Source: Mastigamoeba balamuthi (lineage: Eukaryota > Evosea > Mastigamoebida > Mastigamoebidae). Taken from it: 64,000 bases of DNA. The first letter of the stretch is position 1, and the number at the start of each line of letters is the position of its first letter. Location of the stretch: contig CACRSC010000094.1 of the NCBI GenBank assembly GCA_902651635.1, positions 29,382 to 93,381 of the forward strand. Direction: 5' to 3'. Under the pieces are notes generated by a model. That model saw only the letters and a list, made by a program, of their open reading frames with translations. It had not been told where the DNA came from and did not search any database. Below, in pieces: positions 1-9,981 of the stretch. The position numbers and the translations under genes are program-made.

Positions 1-2213
1 CGCCCCGCCCAGACCTGCCCGCCAAAGTCGTACTGCACGTCCTCCTCGAACGTGACCTGCGTGCCCACCCCGCCGGCGCTCCACCCCAGCCACTCGCCCT
101 CGCCGGGCCTGACGTGGACGTAGCGGCCGACGCGCACGGCCAGGCTGCCCTCGTCGACCACGCGCAGCAGGTTCTCGAAGTAGCGGTCGCCCCAGATGAC
201 GTCGTCGTCGCAGACGACCCACCGGGCGCCGGGCCACGTGCGCGCCAGGAACGGCGCGAGGAAGCGGCCGTAGTAGCCCGTCTCGATGGCCGAGTGCACG
301 TGCGCCACGCTGACGTTGTGGCGCCGGAACTGGGGCGACGCCCTCCACTTGGCGAGCGTCGCGTTCATCCTGCCCTGGTCTATGTGCACGCCGTTCTGGA
401 ACACGACCACGGCCACCCTCGCCGTCCGCAGCACCGACTGGCGCGAGACGAGCTCCAGCTGCCAGTCGACGTTGAAGCGCTTCCACACGGTGAGCACCAC
501 CACCACGCCGCTCGCCTCGTCGGGCCCTGCTCCCGCCGCCACCGCGGGTTGCTGCTGCTGCTGCTGCTGCTGTGGCTGGGGCTGGGGCTGGGGCTGGGGC
601 TCGTCGCCCTGGCTCCCGAGGGCGCTGTCGTCGCTGTCGCTGCTGTCACCGCTGTCGCTCTCGCTCTCGAGGTCTGCCGAGAGCCACTTGTTGCACTGGT
701 GGATGAGCTGCTGGCCCCTGTCAGGGGAGGTCCAGAGGCTTCCGTCGAGGGACGAGAGGCCGCCGCCGCCCGCAAAGGCCGCGGCGAGGGCGTCGACGAT
801 GCGCTCGGCCGCGCGGCCGTCGCCGTAGACGCTGGCGGGCCTCGCCATGGCGGCGTAGGCCGCCGGGTCCGCGAGCACGCGCGAGACCGCGGCGAAGATG
901 CGCTCGGCCGAGGTGCCCACGAGCTCCGCCGAGCCCGCGGCGACGCCCTCGGGGCGCTCGGTGTTGTCGCGGAGCACGAAGACGGGGCGGCCGAGGCTGA
1001 CGCCCTCCTCCTGGATGCCGCCCGAGTCGGTCAGGACGACGTGGCTCTCGTTCATCAGGTGCACGCCGTCGACGTAGTCGAGGGGCCCGACGAGCAGCAG
1101 GCGGTTGACGTGGTCGTACGCGGGGTCCTCGACGCGCTCCCCTGCGGCGGCCGCGCGGTAGACGTGCGCGGGCAGCGCGCGCACGACGGCCGCGCGGACG
1201 TTGGGGTTGAGGTGCATGGGCCAGACGACGGCGAGGTCGCCAAAGGCCCTCAGCAGCCGCTCGACGCCCCCGACGACGCTGACCAGCGGTGCCCCGAAGC
1301 TCTCGCGTCGGTGGGCGGTCAGGAGGGCCACGCGGCAGTCGCTGCCGCTGCCGCCCTTGGCCTCGTCGGCCGCCGCCCCGGCGCAACGCGAGCGCGCGCG
1401 GGCGAGGAGGTCAGCGAGGGCGGCCGAGCGCGGGGCGGCGCCCAGGACCGAGCGGAGCGCGTCGACGACGGTGTTGCCGGTGACGAGGACCGTGTCGGGG
1501 TCCTTGCACTCGGCGAGGAGGTTGCGGGCGGCCCAGGGCGTGGCGGCGAAGTGCAGCGAGGCGACGAGGCCGATGGCCTGGCGGTTGAACTCCTCGGGGA
1601 AGGGCTGGCGCAGGCTCCGGGTCCGCAGCCCCGCCTCGACGTGGGCGACGGGCACGCGGGCCAGGAACGCCGCCAGCGAGGCCGCGAAGCTCGTCGTCGT
1701 GTCGCCCTGGACGACGACGACGGCCGGGCGCAGGCGCTCGACGACCGCGCGCAGGGCGTCAACGGCGGCCAGCGTCAGAGCCTGCAGCGTCTGGTTGCCG
1801 CGCATGAGGCCCAGGTCCACGTCCACGGCCCCGCCCAGCCCGAACGCCCCGAGCGTCTGCGCCAGCATCTCGCGGTGCTGCCCCGTCGAGACGGCCACGC
1901 ACTCAAGGCCCCCCCGCTTCCGCTGCCGTGCCCGCAGCTCCTCGATGACGGGCGCCAGCTTCACAGCCTCGGGCCGCGTCCCGAGCACCACCAGCGCCAC
2001 CCGCCGCCCCTGCCGCTGCGACTGCGCCACGCGGCGCTCCAGCTCCTCCCACGGCTGCCCCAGGGCCCACTTGTGCTGCTGCCGCTGCTCTGCCGAGATC
2101 ACAGGGCCCGGAGGCGCTGCGTGCGCCCCAGAGCCGCTGTAGAGCGAATAGAAAACCGCCAGCGCCGTCGCCACGTTGACTGCCACCAGCGCCACCAGGG
2201 CCCGTTGCGCCAT
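1..2213 (-). CDS. Membrane-anchored UDP-GlcNAc 2-epimerase fused to a GT-A glycosyltransferase (partial, C-terminus beyond left edge)
   Basis: The frame is open from ATG at 2213 to base 1 (at least 737 codons, no intron). Residues about 5-25 form a hydrophobic signal anchor, so the protein is probably type II, with its catalytic parts in the ER/Golgi lumen. Residues about 75-500 carry the hallmarks of non-hydrolysing UDP-N-acetylglucosamine 2-epimerases (WecB/MnaA family, UDP-GlcNAc to UDP-ManNAc): GTRPEA at 78-83, then VQGDTTT, HVEAGLRT, PFPEEFNR, GNTVVDAL, WPMHLNPN and LTDSGGIQEE near 392. An acidic Ser/Asp stretch and a Pro-Gln/poly-Gln linker (about 520-560) lead to a second domain. That domain has VWKRFNVDWQLE and a CDDDVIWGDRYFENLLRVV segment near 668, which looks like the metal-binding DXD site of a GT-A glycosyltransferase. 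The gene is divergent from the GT-D gene at 2682. Lack of introns and a bacterial-type enzyme suggest lateral acquisition followed by fusion (inference). The acceptor and linkage of the GT domain are unknown. Confidence 0.9.
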   Translation of the reverse strand, partial: MAQRALVALVAVNVATALAVFYSLYSGSGAHAAPPGPVISAEQRQQHKWALGQPWEELERRVAQSQRQGRRVALVVLGTRPEAVKLAPVIEELRARQRKRGGLECVAVSTGQHREMLAQTLGAFGLGGAVDVDLGLMRGNQTLQALTLAAVDALRAVVERLRPAVVVVQGDTTTSFAASLAAFLARVPVAHVEAGLRTRSLRQPFPEEFNRQAIGLVASLHFAATPWAARNLLAECKDPDTVLVTGNTVVDALRSVLGAAPRSAALADLLARARSRCAGAAADEAKGGSGSDCRVALLTAHRRESFGAPLVSVVGGVERLLRAFGDLAVVWPMHLNPNVRAAVVRALPAHVYRAAAAGERVEDPAYDHVNRLLLVGPLDYVDGVHLMNESHVVLTDSGGIQEEGVSLGRPVFVLRDNTERPEGVAAGSAELVGTSAERIFAAVSRVLADPAAYAAMARPASVYGDGRAAERIVDALAAAFAGGGGLSSLDGSLWTSPDRGQQLIHQCNKWLSADLESESDSGDSSDSDDSALGSQGDEPQPQPQPQPQQQQQQQQPAVAAGAGPDEASGVVVVLTVWKRFNVDWQLELVSRQSVLRTARVAVVVFQNGVHIDQGRMNATLAKWRASPQFRRHNVSVAHVHSAIETGYYGRFLAPFLARTWPGARWVVCDDDVIWGDRYFENLLRVVDEGSLAVRVGRYVHVRPGEGEWLGWSAGGVGTQVTFEEDVQYDFGGQVWAG

Positions 2214-2681
2214 GTGTGATCCCTCCAGCTTCTTTCTGGCCTTGTTGTGTGTGCACTGTGGGCTGGTGGCTTCCTTGTCTCCTGCTTGCGTGTACGGCAA
2301 TTCTCCCGGTCCGTTTCCTGACCCCTTCTCGTCCCCGCGAACGAGCCCTTTCGGGGATTGCACCCGGAGAATAGTGTTCACGGCGTTCAGGACCTCGCCA
2401 GCGCACGATGTCAGGGGAGGGGGGGTGGGGGGAGCGGGGCTTGGCGCCACTGCGGCACGGCGCCTTCCGAGAGGAAGGCTGTGGATAGAGCGGGCGATCA
2501 CTTGGAAGGATCTCTTTTTTTTCGCGGTGCCTTCGGTACACCGGCGGCCTTGCGGAAGCGAACGAGGGCCGACGTCAGCGGTCGGGCGAAGACCCGTTTC
2601 CGGCAGTCCCCGCACGGAACATTGTCTGCGGCGTGTGCGCACCCAAGAACAACAAACGAAAGAGCGGCAATCACGACAGGG
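2214..2681. promoter_or_regulatory. Shared divergent promoter region of the two glycan genes
   Basis: These 468 bases separate the start codons of the epimerase fusion (minus) and the GT-D gene (plus), so both promoters must lie here. An open frame upstream of the plus-strand ATG runs through this region, but its sequence is not protein-like and I treat it as non-coding. I see no clear TATA box. The whole segment is copied in inverted orientation at 11005-11472. Confidence 0.5.
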
Positions 2682-3704
2682 ATGGCTCGCTGCGGCAGGT
2701 GGCAGACGCTCCTCGGCTTCGCGTGCCTCTGCATCGCCCCGCCGCTGCTGCTGCTGCTGGGCAGTGGCGCCCTTTCAAGCAGCCGCTCGTCGTGCGCGTC
2801 CGTCCCGGTGGCCACCGACCAGTATGGGCCAGCACCTACAGCTCTCGGCCCTGACGGGCTGCCGCTGCCTGTGCGGCCCAGGGCGGGCATGCGGCCCGCG
2901 GACTGCGAGCTGCTGGGGCAGTTCGACCTGGAGAGGCGTGCGAGGGTGGTGCCCCGGGACCCCGCGGAGCTGCCGTTTGTGCTGGCGCACCTCTACTGCG
3001 GGGTGCCGCTCTCGTTCATCCGCTACGGCGACGGCGAGATCATCCTCATCCGCGGGGACAAGGTCACGGCCCAGGCCCCCGACAAGTGGCACTGGCCGGG
3101 CGGCGCCTCGCTGCTGGGGGCCGACATCAACAGGAGCCTCGCGGAGCCGCCGAGGGGGCTCGAGCACTACGCGGCGCTGGGGTGCTTCCCCTGGATCGAC
3201 CACTTCTCGCCCTACGTCGTGCTGCCCACGCGGTACCTGAGCACGGCGACGGTGTTCATCAACGAGAACTACGGCAGGTTCAAGGAGGAGCTGGGCCGCT
3301 GGACGAGGGCCTTCACCCGGGAGACCAGCCCCTTCGTCGTCGTCGCCAACGTCGAGACCAACGCCACGAGGGTCCTGCAGTGGGCGCACGACTTTGTGGC
3401 GCTGCCCAACGAGGGTCCGCTGCTCTGGCAGGACCTCAGGCAGGTGTTCCTCAGCCAGTTCACGGCCCTCGCGCGGGCGCACAGCGGTAGGATCTTCCTG
3501 ATCAGCGGGGGGCCTCCGGCCAAGGCCATCCTCTACCACATGGCCCTCGCCAACCCCAACAACACGTACCTCGACGTGGGCAGCGCCACTGACGAGTACC
3601 TCAAGGGGAAATTCACTCGCCCGTACCAGAAGTCCAACAGCAGAGCCCCCTGCAAGATGTACACAAGGGACCCGGATACTGGACGTATTCACTTTGTTGA
3701 GTAG
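2682..3704 (+). CDS. Type II membrane glycosyltransferase with GT-D fold signature (copy 1)
   Basis: This is a single exon of 340 residues. A short basic start is followed by a hydrophobic anchor (about 10-30, ending in a Leu run) and a Ser/Pro-rich stem. SFIRYGDGE at 111-119 matches the F-x-R-x-G-D-G-E motif of GT-D fold glycosyltransferases (DUF1792/SP_1767 type), where the DGE acids replace the usual DXD site. A second conserved block, GRIFLISGGPPAKAIL followed by YLDVGSATDEYLKGK, is typical of the family's C-terminal half. The ATG at 2682 is chosen because the hydrophobic anchor starts just after it; upstream in-frame sequence is not protein-like. It is divergent from the epimerase fusion, so the two are probably co-expressed and may act on one glycan (inference). 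GT-D enzymes are mostly known from bacterial surface glycosylation. Donor and acceptor are unknown. Confidence 0.8.
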   Translation: MARCGRWQTLLGFACLCIAPPLLLLLGSGALSSSRSSCASVPVATDQYGPAPTALGPDGLPLPVRPRAGMRPADCELLGQFDLERRARVVPRDPAELPFVLAHLYCGVPLSFIRYGDGEIILIRGDKVTAQAPDKWHWPGGASLLGADINRSLAEPPRGLEHYAALGCFPWIDHFSPYVVLPTRYLSTATVFINENYGRFKEELGRWTRAFTRETSPFVVVANVETNATRVLQWAHDFVALPNEGPLLWQDLRQVFLSQFTALARAHSGRIFLISGGPPAKAILYHMALANPNNTYLDVGSATDEYLKGKFTRPYQKSNSRAPCKMYTRDPDTGRIHFVE

Positions 3705-3773
3705 TGAAGCCCGCATCCCGCATCTTCCCCATTTCAAACAAATGGATCGTCCCTTGATCTGATTTCATCCGGA

Positions 3774-5899
3774 GTTCCAATACGTTGTGTAGCTTACTGT
3801 GCACCTGCATACAGTCTACTCTTGGCCTCAACACAATTCCTTTCTGCTACGCTGTGCAATCAACACGCAAGGAATTCTGCACAGACTGTCGTTCGACTTC
3901 TATGCTTGCTCTTATTGTCCGCAGCATGAAGCCCCTCAGCATCATCCTCTCCCTAGTCCTGTCTGATGAATAGTAGAAGTGTTCTCACGCATCTTTTGGA
4001 ATTCAGTTTCCCTGTAAAATGTGCAGCTTGCCGAATCCATGTATGAAGAAACGCACTCAAGCCTGGACCTTCTAGGGGTACTTCACCTTCGTGATGGAAA
4101 TAGATTACCAAATACTACTCCGATTCAGCAAAAAAGATCCTGCCAAAAAGGGATGAACTAAGCCCTGACCCCCCTGGGGGGTACTTTTAACTCTATAGAC
4201 TGGTAGAGGGCGTGTACTCTACAGGTCTATAGAGTTAAAAGAACCCCTCAGATGGGCCAGGGCTGAGGTGATCCCTTTGCAAAACTATTTTTTGCAGATA
4301 AACCCCCCTCACTCTCTGTTGCAGTTCAGCTGGCAGAAGAGTAAGTGAGCTGCCAGTGGTCCCCAGACACTGCAGCTGTTTCCTACCAGTACCATAAGTG
4401 CATTCTCTCCGTTTCTTGGCTGTTTCTTCCCGTTTCTTTGCCTTTATCTCTCTTGATACTAAGAGCTGGGTCACTGCATAGTTGGGTGAGAAAATTCTGA
4501 TTCCAAGTTTTCTAACATGTAATGATGTATTCTAAGTGTATTAAATCTGATTCCTGAATGATCTTATCAAAAACCCTGGATCATTTTTACTGGAGCGGAG
4601 TGGTACCTGTTAGTGCTTTACCTATGTTCCATCCAGCCCGAGTGTTACCTCTTCTGTGCAGAGCAGCAGCTGAGTGAGTGGCTTGGATTTGGTCCTGGAG
4701 AGAATTCGTTTGTCCTCTTCCTCTGAAGTTGCCCTTCTTTGCTCTTGGTTGGTGGTGCTGTGGCCACAGAATCTGACTGGGTTTTCACCCTTTTTGGCTG
4801 ATCCGAGTCCACAGTGTATGTCTATGAATGTGCTTCTTTCTTCTCTAAGAGCCCTTGGGGTGCGAGTGCAGTAACAAAACCTCCCTTCTCTGCTTCTCTG
4901 TAAGAGACATAATAGCACTAAGATGATGCAGATAATAGATATACTTCATGATCAGATTTTGATTCTATATCTTAAATTCCAATTGGCACATTTCAGGAAT
5001 TATTGATTTTAAGATAACAAGGGACAGTTGTTAGTAATTTTACTGTTCTTGATGCCAGCCAGGAAGCCAGGGGCAGTATTGGTCCTTGTAGTAGGTGGTG
5101 CAGATACCCTTAAAAACAGAAGATGACCTTACTCTGAAGGACCATGTACATTCCACGTTCAGGATCGGTCGCAATGAGTACTGCATCCAATTTTAATACG
5201 AAAAATGAAAGAAAGGAGAAAGCAACAAGATGTGGAAGAAGGCAGGGCCAAGAGCAAGGGGGGAGAAGGACAGCATCAGTGCAAGAACAAGGAAGAGGAT
5301 GCATGCCCCAGGGCAGAAGAGGCACATGGAGGCATATCACAGCCTCAAGCACTGGGTTGACAATTTCCTTAAGTTGCACAAACTACATTTTCTTTGGCTC
5401 AGCAGAAGAGCTGACCACGATCACATCTCAGAGTCTACATAGGACAATGATGAGAGATGTAGTTGCTTGGTATTAGTGGTAGGCAATATCATTCCTCCTG
5501 GGTGAGTTTTTGGATTGCGAAGCCATTTCTTCTATGGGTGGTCACTTAGGCTGTGGGAGGCACGTGCCTGGGCATAAGAACGGGGTTTTGGCACAAGACT
5601 GGTGCCCTGACCAGGTGAAAAAGGGGACGTGAAGATCTTCAGACGGGGGATGGGAGCACGAGGTGAACTGGATGGGTTGAAGTGGGCATGAGGGGAGATG
5701 TTGTTTCTGCATGCACGCCATGGCGGTGATGTTGTGGTGCTGCGGTGGAGAGCAGGGCGGAAGGGGCAGGACGGGATTTCTAAATCTGGCAAAGTAGCTG
5801 AGAGATTCACCCAGGTGAAGCTGTCAGGCCTTCTGTGTCTCTTTTAGTGGTCCCTGGCAAGGTGGAGGAGCATGGCATGAAGGACAAGGGCTGCGTGGG
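3774..5899. other. Non-coding, AT-richer spacer
   Basis: Only short frames without family resemblance or codon bias are present. The one structured feature I see is the palindrome at 4128-4295. Confidence 0.6.
4128..4295. repeat. 168-bp imperfect palindrome, MITE-like or long hairpin
   Basis: The left half starts GCAAAAAAG and runs through an AGCCCTGA block to CTTTTAACTCTATAGAC. The right half mirrors this with CTATAGAGTTAAAAG, CCAGGGCT and finally TTTTTTGC. The central stem (about 4186-4241) is almost perfect around a short loop. No ORF is inside. Size and symmetry fit a foldback MITE, but I could not identify a target-site duplication. Confidence 0.7.
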
Positions 5900-7500
5900 A
5901 CTTGATCCTGGAGGTCATGAGCTGTCAGGTAGGTTGCTGTTGCCATCCCCCACATGCTTCCGCACTGGTTTGTGTGATCTTTGGCTGCCAGCTGGGCCAA
6001 TGCTGCCAGGTTTCAGAGAAGTGCACCCCACGTGTTTGTGCGATCGTATGGCACAAACCAGCCACACGTCAACATGTGACACATCACCTTGTGCACACAA
6101 TGTATGGCTTCTTCTTCCTTCTCAAGAAGCCACCACAGTGGCCCATAGCACTCATAGTCCTCCCACATGTGGTTGGTCAGGTAGTGGCCCACTGGGTTCA
6201 TGTTGAAGCCAAAGGTGTCATAAATCGTGAGAAGTGCTGTGTGCACTGCCAGGTACTCTTCCTGCAACCTGTGGCACCGGGTCTTGAGGCAACTAAACAC
6301 CCAAAACCACTGCAGGGCATCCAGTGCCTGGGCAATCATGTTGGCCCAGTGATACGTGTACATCTCAGTGTCACCATGTCCTGGCAACTGGCCCTTCAGC
6401 AATCTGGCATCCCTGTAGGTTTGCGCCTCCCACTTCTTGATCGCCCTCGCTGTGTGTTAGTAGAAGAACTTCTTCGTCTGTGGCAAGGCAATCAGCAGGT
6501 TGGGCAGGGCCACTCATGCACCTCAGCAATCATCAGCTTTGCAGTTTCTGACCAATACATCACCCCTACCATCAGGTAGTGGAAAGCGCCATGAACGTCG
6601 AGTGCAGGGCTGCTCAGGCACACGAGACGCCCTTCCATCTCATGAAGAAATGTGTCCAAAACACGAGTGAGCAGGTGCCATGGCCCCCACACGATTCTTG
6701 ATGGCTGAACATTTCACAGGTGTTGATGTGTCCACGGGTCTGGATCATGCTGCCATTCGCAAAATGGTTCGTTCCTCCAACCACCGGTCTTGTGCTCTGT
6801 CACAAATGGGCACAAGACACACAGATGCTGACCAGGTTTCGTGCAGGATGGCGAGCAGTTGTTGTTGCAGATGGCAGAGATTGACAACCAGTCACTGACC
6901 ATGGAAAGAGCCACAGCATATGTTTTCCTGTCTATCTTGATGCCCTGTGTACATGTGTAAGAATAACTGTGGGGCCCTGGAGAACCTTACATCTTGCATG
7001 AGCTGCTCAAGGACGTACTCCCACTGGAGCTGTTGTTCGACTTGCTCCAACTCAGTGTATGCTTCTTTTTCCTCACATTTTGAGATCACCAGCATCCAAA
7101 CGTGTGCTGGACTATGGGGAAGAAATACGTTCTGTGAGCTGATGCCAATCGTCTCGTTTTCCCATAGATGGACTGGCCATCAAGCATTGTGACAAGGAGC
7201 ACACACTGATCATTGTCACTCAGGCGCCAGAGGCCCATTTCAGTGTAGAACTTGATCATCTGTGCAACAAACCCAGGTGTGGTCACACACGTTGCTGTAG
7301 AACCCACTGGCCCACGAAAGCTCACGACCCCAGCCCAGGACGAGAGCTGCTTGGGCATGTTGTAGAACCACACCTGGTTGAATGACTTCTCACTCACCTG
7401 GTGCCCAGTGAACCACTTCTTTGATGCAGCGCCCTTGGCAATCTTCAGGTACACGAGGCAGGCATACTTCTTGTCTCAGGTCTCGCCCAGGGCTGGCTGT
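5900..7500 (-). pseudogene. Decayed DDE-transposase-like gene
   Basis: Protein-like pieces occur in several minus-strand frames and are separated by stops and shifts: about 7454-7086, 7095-6892, 6914-6714, 6692-6492 and 6402-6013. One piece contains a DWLSISAICN segment followed by spaced Cys residues. The most C-terminal piece has HYLTNHMWEDYECYGPLWW followed by a Glu-rich segment and IH. That resembles the helical block with an H...YGPL...E..IH pattern near the end of CMC/KDZ-type eukaryotic transposases (family memory, not tested). The gene is clearly inactive. It lies head-to-head with the plus-strand remnant at 7930-9203, as in two-gene DNA transposons. The superfamily is uncertain. Confidence 0.45.
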
Positions 7501-7929
7501 CCGTGTGCTTCTGGACGCCACCTGTGGTGCGGAACGTGTGTACTAGCACCCTTCAGCCTTCAGTTTGCAACTGACACTCCACACAGTTGCGCCAGGCATT
7601 TTGTTCACAGCTCTGGCAGATTTGGATGACTTTCCAATAGATTTTCTGCTACTTTTCATTGTGGCAGGTGCTTTTCTTCCTGGACAGCTCTGGTGTGTCT
7701 TTTATTTGTTGCCAACCTCATTCATGGCAGATGACACTCCAACCTCATAGGCAGCAAAGGCTGATAAGAATGCTGGAACACCTTAGCAGCCCCCCACAGT
7801 GGCTACAGGTGGCAGGGCTGACAATTGCAAGCCAACACAGGTGGGTAACATGGACCTGGACAGAGAAAGCCTGTCGTCACCACCTTCAGCAAAGCATGGA
7901 TGCAGTGGCTGTGGCCGCAGCTGTCGTGG

Positions 7930-9203
7930 CTGTGCCACTGCAGTGTCACCCCAGTGTAGCTGTTCGTCAACTGCTCTTGCCTCTCATGTGTTTACTGATC
8001 TTCCACTGCACAGTGAGAAGCCAGAAGGTTGTCCTGCCAGATGAGAAGAAGATGAACGAGATCGATAAGCCCTCAGACAAGGCACCTGCACACTGGACTC
8101 GCCAGTTTGCCGAAGTCTTTGTACTTCAAGGTTGCACAGAGCCTTTGCAGGAAGATCTACAGCAACAAGCACAATGACTTCTTTGACAAGGTCGTTTTGC
8201 AGCTCAATGATGCAATCGCCTGTCCTGTGCCTGTTCCCAACCAACCACATCCACTTCTCATGGATAACCAGTATCCCAACAGCATTAAGATCATTATGGG
8301 CAGTGTCATTGCCATGTTCTCTGGTGGTCATCGCACCTTCACCATGCTTGTGCTCTCTTGCTGCCATGATGGGCCAGGCCAAATCAACATCTGATACAGG
8401 TCATACACGCCTGATGTGCTATCTGAGTTCTCATCGTTTCATGTCGTCCTGGAGAAGCACACAAAGATGGCCATGCTTGACAGCCCAGTGAGCATCCCAC
8501 TCAGTGGCATCATCTATGTCTCCAGCATTTGCGATCCCACATTTCTTGATGGCCTCAAGTGGTGCAAGCACCACATCAGCATCTCAGACAAGTAAGATGA
8601 TGAACTTGGTGAAGCAGTTCTGCCACTGCAGCCAGACAGCAGCAGCCCCATAGTAGTGCCAGTGGGTGCTGAAGCTGCCACCGAGGTCCAATGCATTGTT
8701 CAGCAATTGGCAGTGCCCACCTCATCGAGTTCAATGCGAGAGCAAGGCCATGGTCACTCACGATGGGCAGTTCCTGGCAAGTACACTGTGTTCCCACTGC
8801 AGTGCCTGCTGACATGGCGTTCTTCACCATTAGCATCCTCAACCAGAATGCCCTCGTGCTTCAGCGGCTCGGGAACATGATCGAGCACCAGGCAGCTCTC
8901 ATCAGCGACCTCGCCAGGGCCACGAATGCCACGGCAGACAGGGTGGCAACAACGGCAGAGAAGGTGTTCAAGCAGATGGGCGAGGTGGTCAAGCTGTCTC
9001 GCGACTTCAGGCAGCAGCTCACAGTGATGCACAAGAAGAGCTTGGACTACCTCGAAAAGGGCATGAACTCACTCTTGGCATGCTTCTCTGGCCTCTTGGA
9101 GAAGCAGGCCAATGATGTGCGCAGTGCTCACACCATGATGAACCACTACATGAACAAGATGGACGACATCCTCTCCAAGGCTGTCAGCAGCAGCTGCACG
9201 TGA
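7930..9203 (+). pseudogene. Broken ORF with intact C-terminal coiled-coil exon, probable partner gene of a mobile element
   Basis: From about 7930 a protein-like reading crosses several frameshifts and stops (for example 8107-8394, ending in ...CCHDGPGQINI). From ATG 8814 to the stop at 9203 it is open for 129 codons. That last part is a regular amphipathic helix (LGNMIEHQAALISDLARATN, then Lys/Glu-rich heptads and MMNHYMNKMDDILSKAV), a good coiled coil. No family is recognised. Its position back-to-back with the transposase-like relic suggests the second ORF of the same element. It may instead be a host gene damaged by insertion. Confidence 0.4.
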
Positions 9204-9912
9204 GGCCACTCACACCATCAGAGCTCCCCGCTTCTGCGTCCACCCCCTTGCCCACTCCTCATTATGCACTCCTCCCCGGATGCACCGCTGGGCCTGCACC
9301 ACCCCTGGAACAAAATATCCCAGACAGATCTTTAGCTCTTCCTGGGTCACACTGTCTGTTGCCCTTTTGTGGTCCCAAGTGTGCCGCAGTGCCATCGCAC
9401 ACAAGCCCGCCCTTCTCAAGGTGTGACCACGATCCCTTGGCCACCTCCTTTGGGTCTCGTGTGGTGCTGGCCACTGCACACCACCCAAGGTTTGGCACCT
9501 CACCTTTTCACCCAGTCAGGGTGCCAGTCTTGGTATTCTTGGTATGGTCCGTTTGTGGGCTTCATGTGCTTTTCATTGTCCAAGTGGCTGGCCCATCCTG
9601 AACAATCCATGTCTCTTGTATCAATAGATGCTGGTCCGAGTTGCATGCAGAGCATGGACCAATGGATGTGATGGTGTACTGGTGATGCGTCAGACAGAAT
9701 AGTTATCGCCAGAGTGGAGTGGTAGGGGTTTGCTGTGTCACGTGAATCTGCTAAGCACAGCTCGCTCATTCATTCCCTCCCAAACACATCAGCAGCAGTA
9801 TAGGCAGGAAGCACCCTCATACATAAGAGTCTCAGATCTCTCAGTGAGTGTTAATGATGGCTACAAGCACATGAAGTAAGACATTAGTGAGGTACGTTCT
9901 CCTGGGCACCTA
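9204..9912. other. Non-coding spacer before the right inverted-repeat arm
   Basis: Frames here are short and in all phases. I see no conserved motif, tRNA or repeat. Confidence 0.5.
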
Positions 9913-9981
9913 TCCGGATGGAACCAGATCAAGGGACGATCCATTTGTTTGAAATGGGGAAGATGCGGGATGCGGGCTTCA

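Larger units (their letters stand above)
1264..3773. repeat. Left arm of a 2.5-kb near-perfect inverted repeat
   Basis: Position x in this arm pairs with 13686-x on the opposite strand of the right arm. The GT-D gene and the first ~316 codons of the epimerase are the same in both arms. Near the outer edge of the GT-D 3' flank there are two mismatches (3762, 3765) before similarity ends at 3773. The other end is set by the N at 12423. Confidence 0.95.

Noticed and set aside
114-2219. 701-codon plus-strand open frame over the epimerase gene
   Set aside because: It is a GC-rich shadow. The opposite strand encodes a complete set of epimerase motifs, and the plus translation is Arg/Ala/Gly/Val-rich without any domain.
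2358-2681. N-terminal extension of the GT-D gene to an upstream ATG
   Set aside because: The extra 108 residues are compositionally non-coding and would place the signal anchor internally. The ATG at 2682 directly precedes the anchor.
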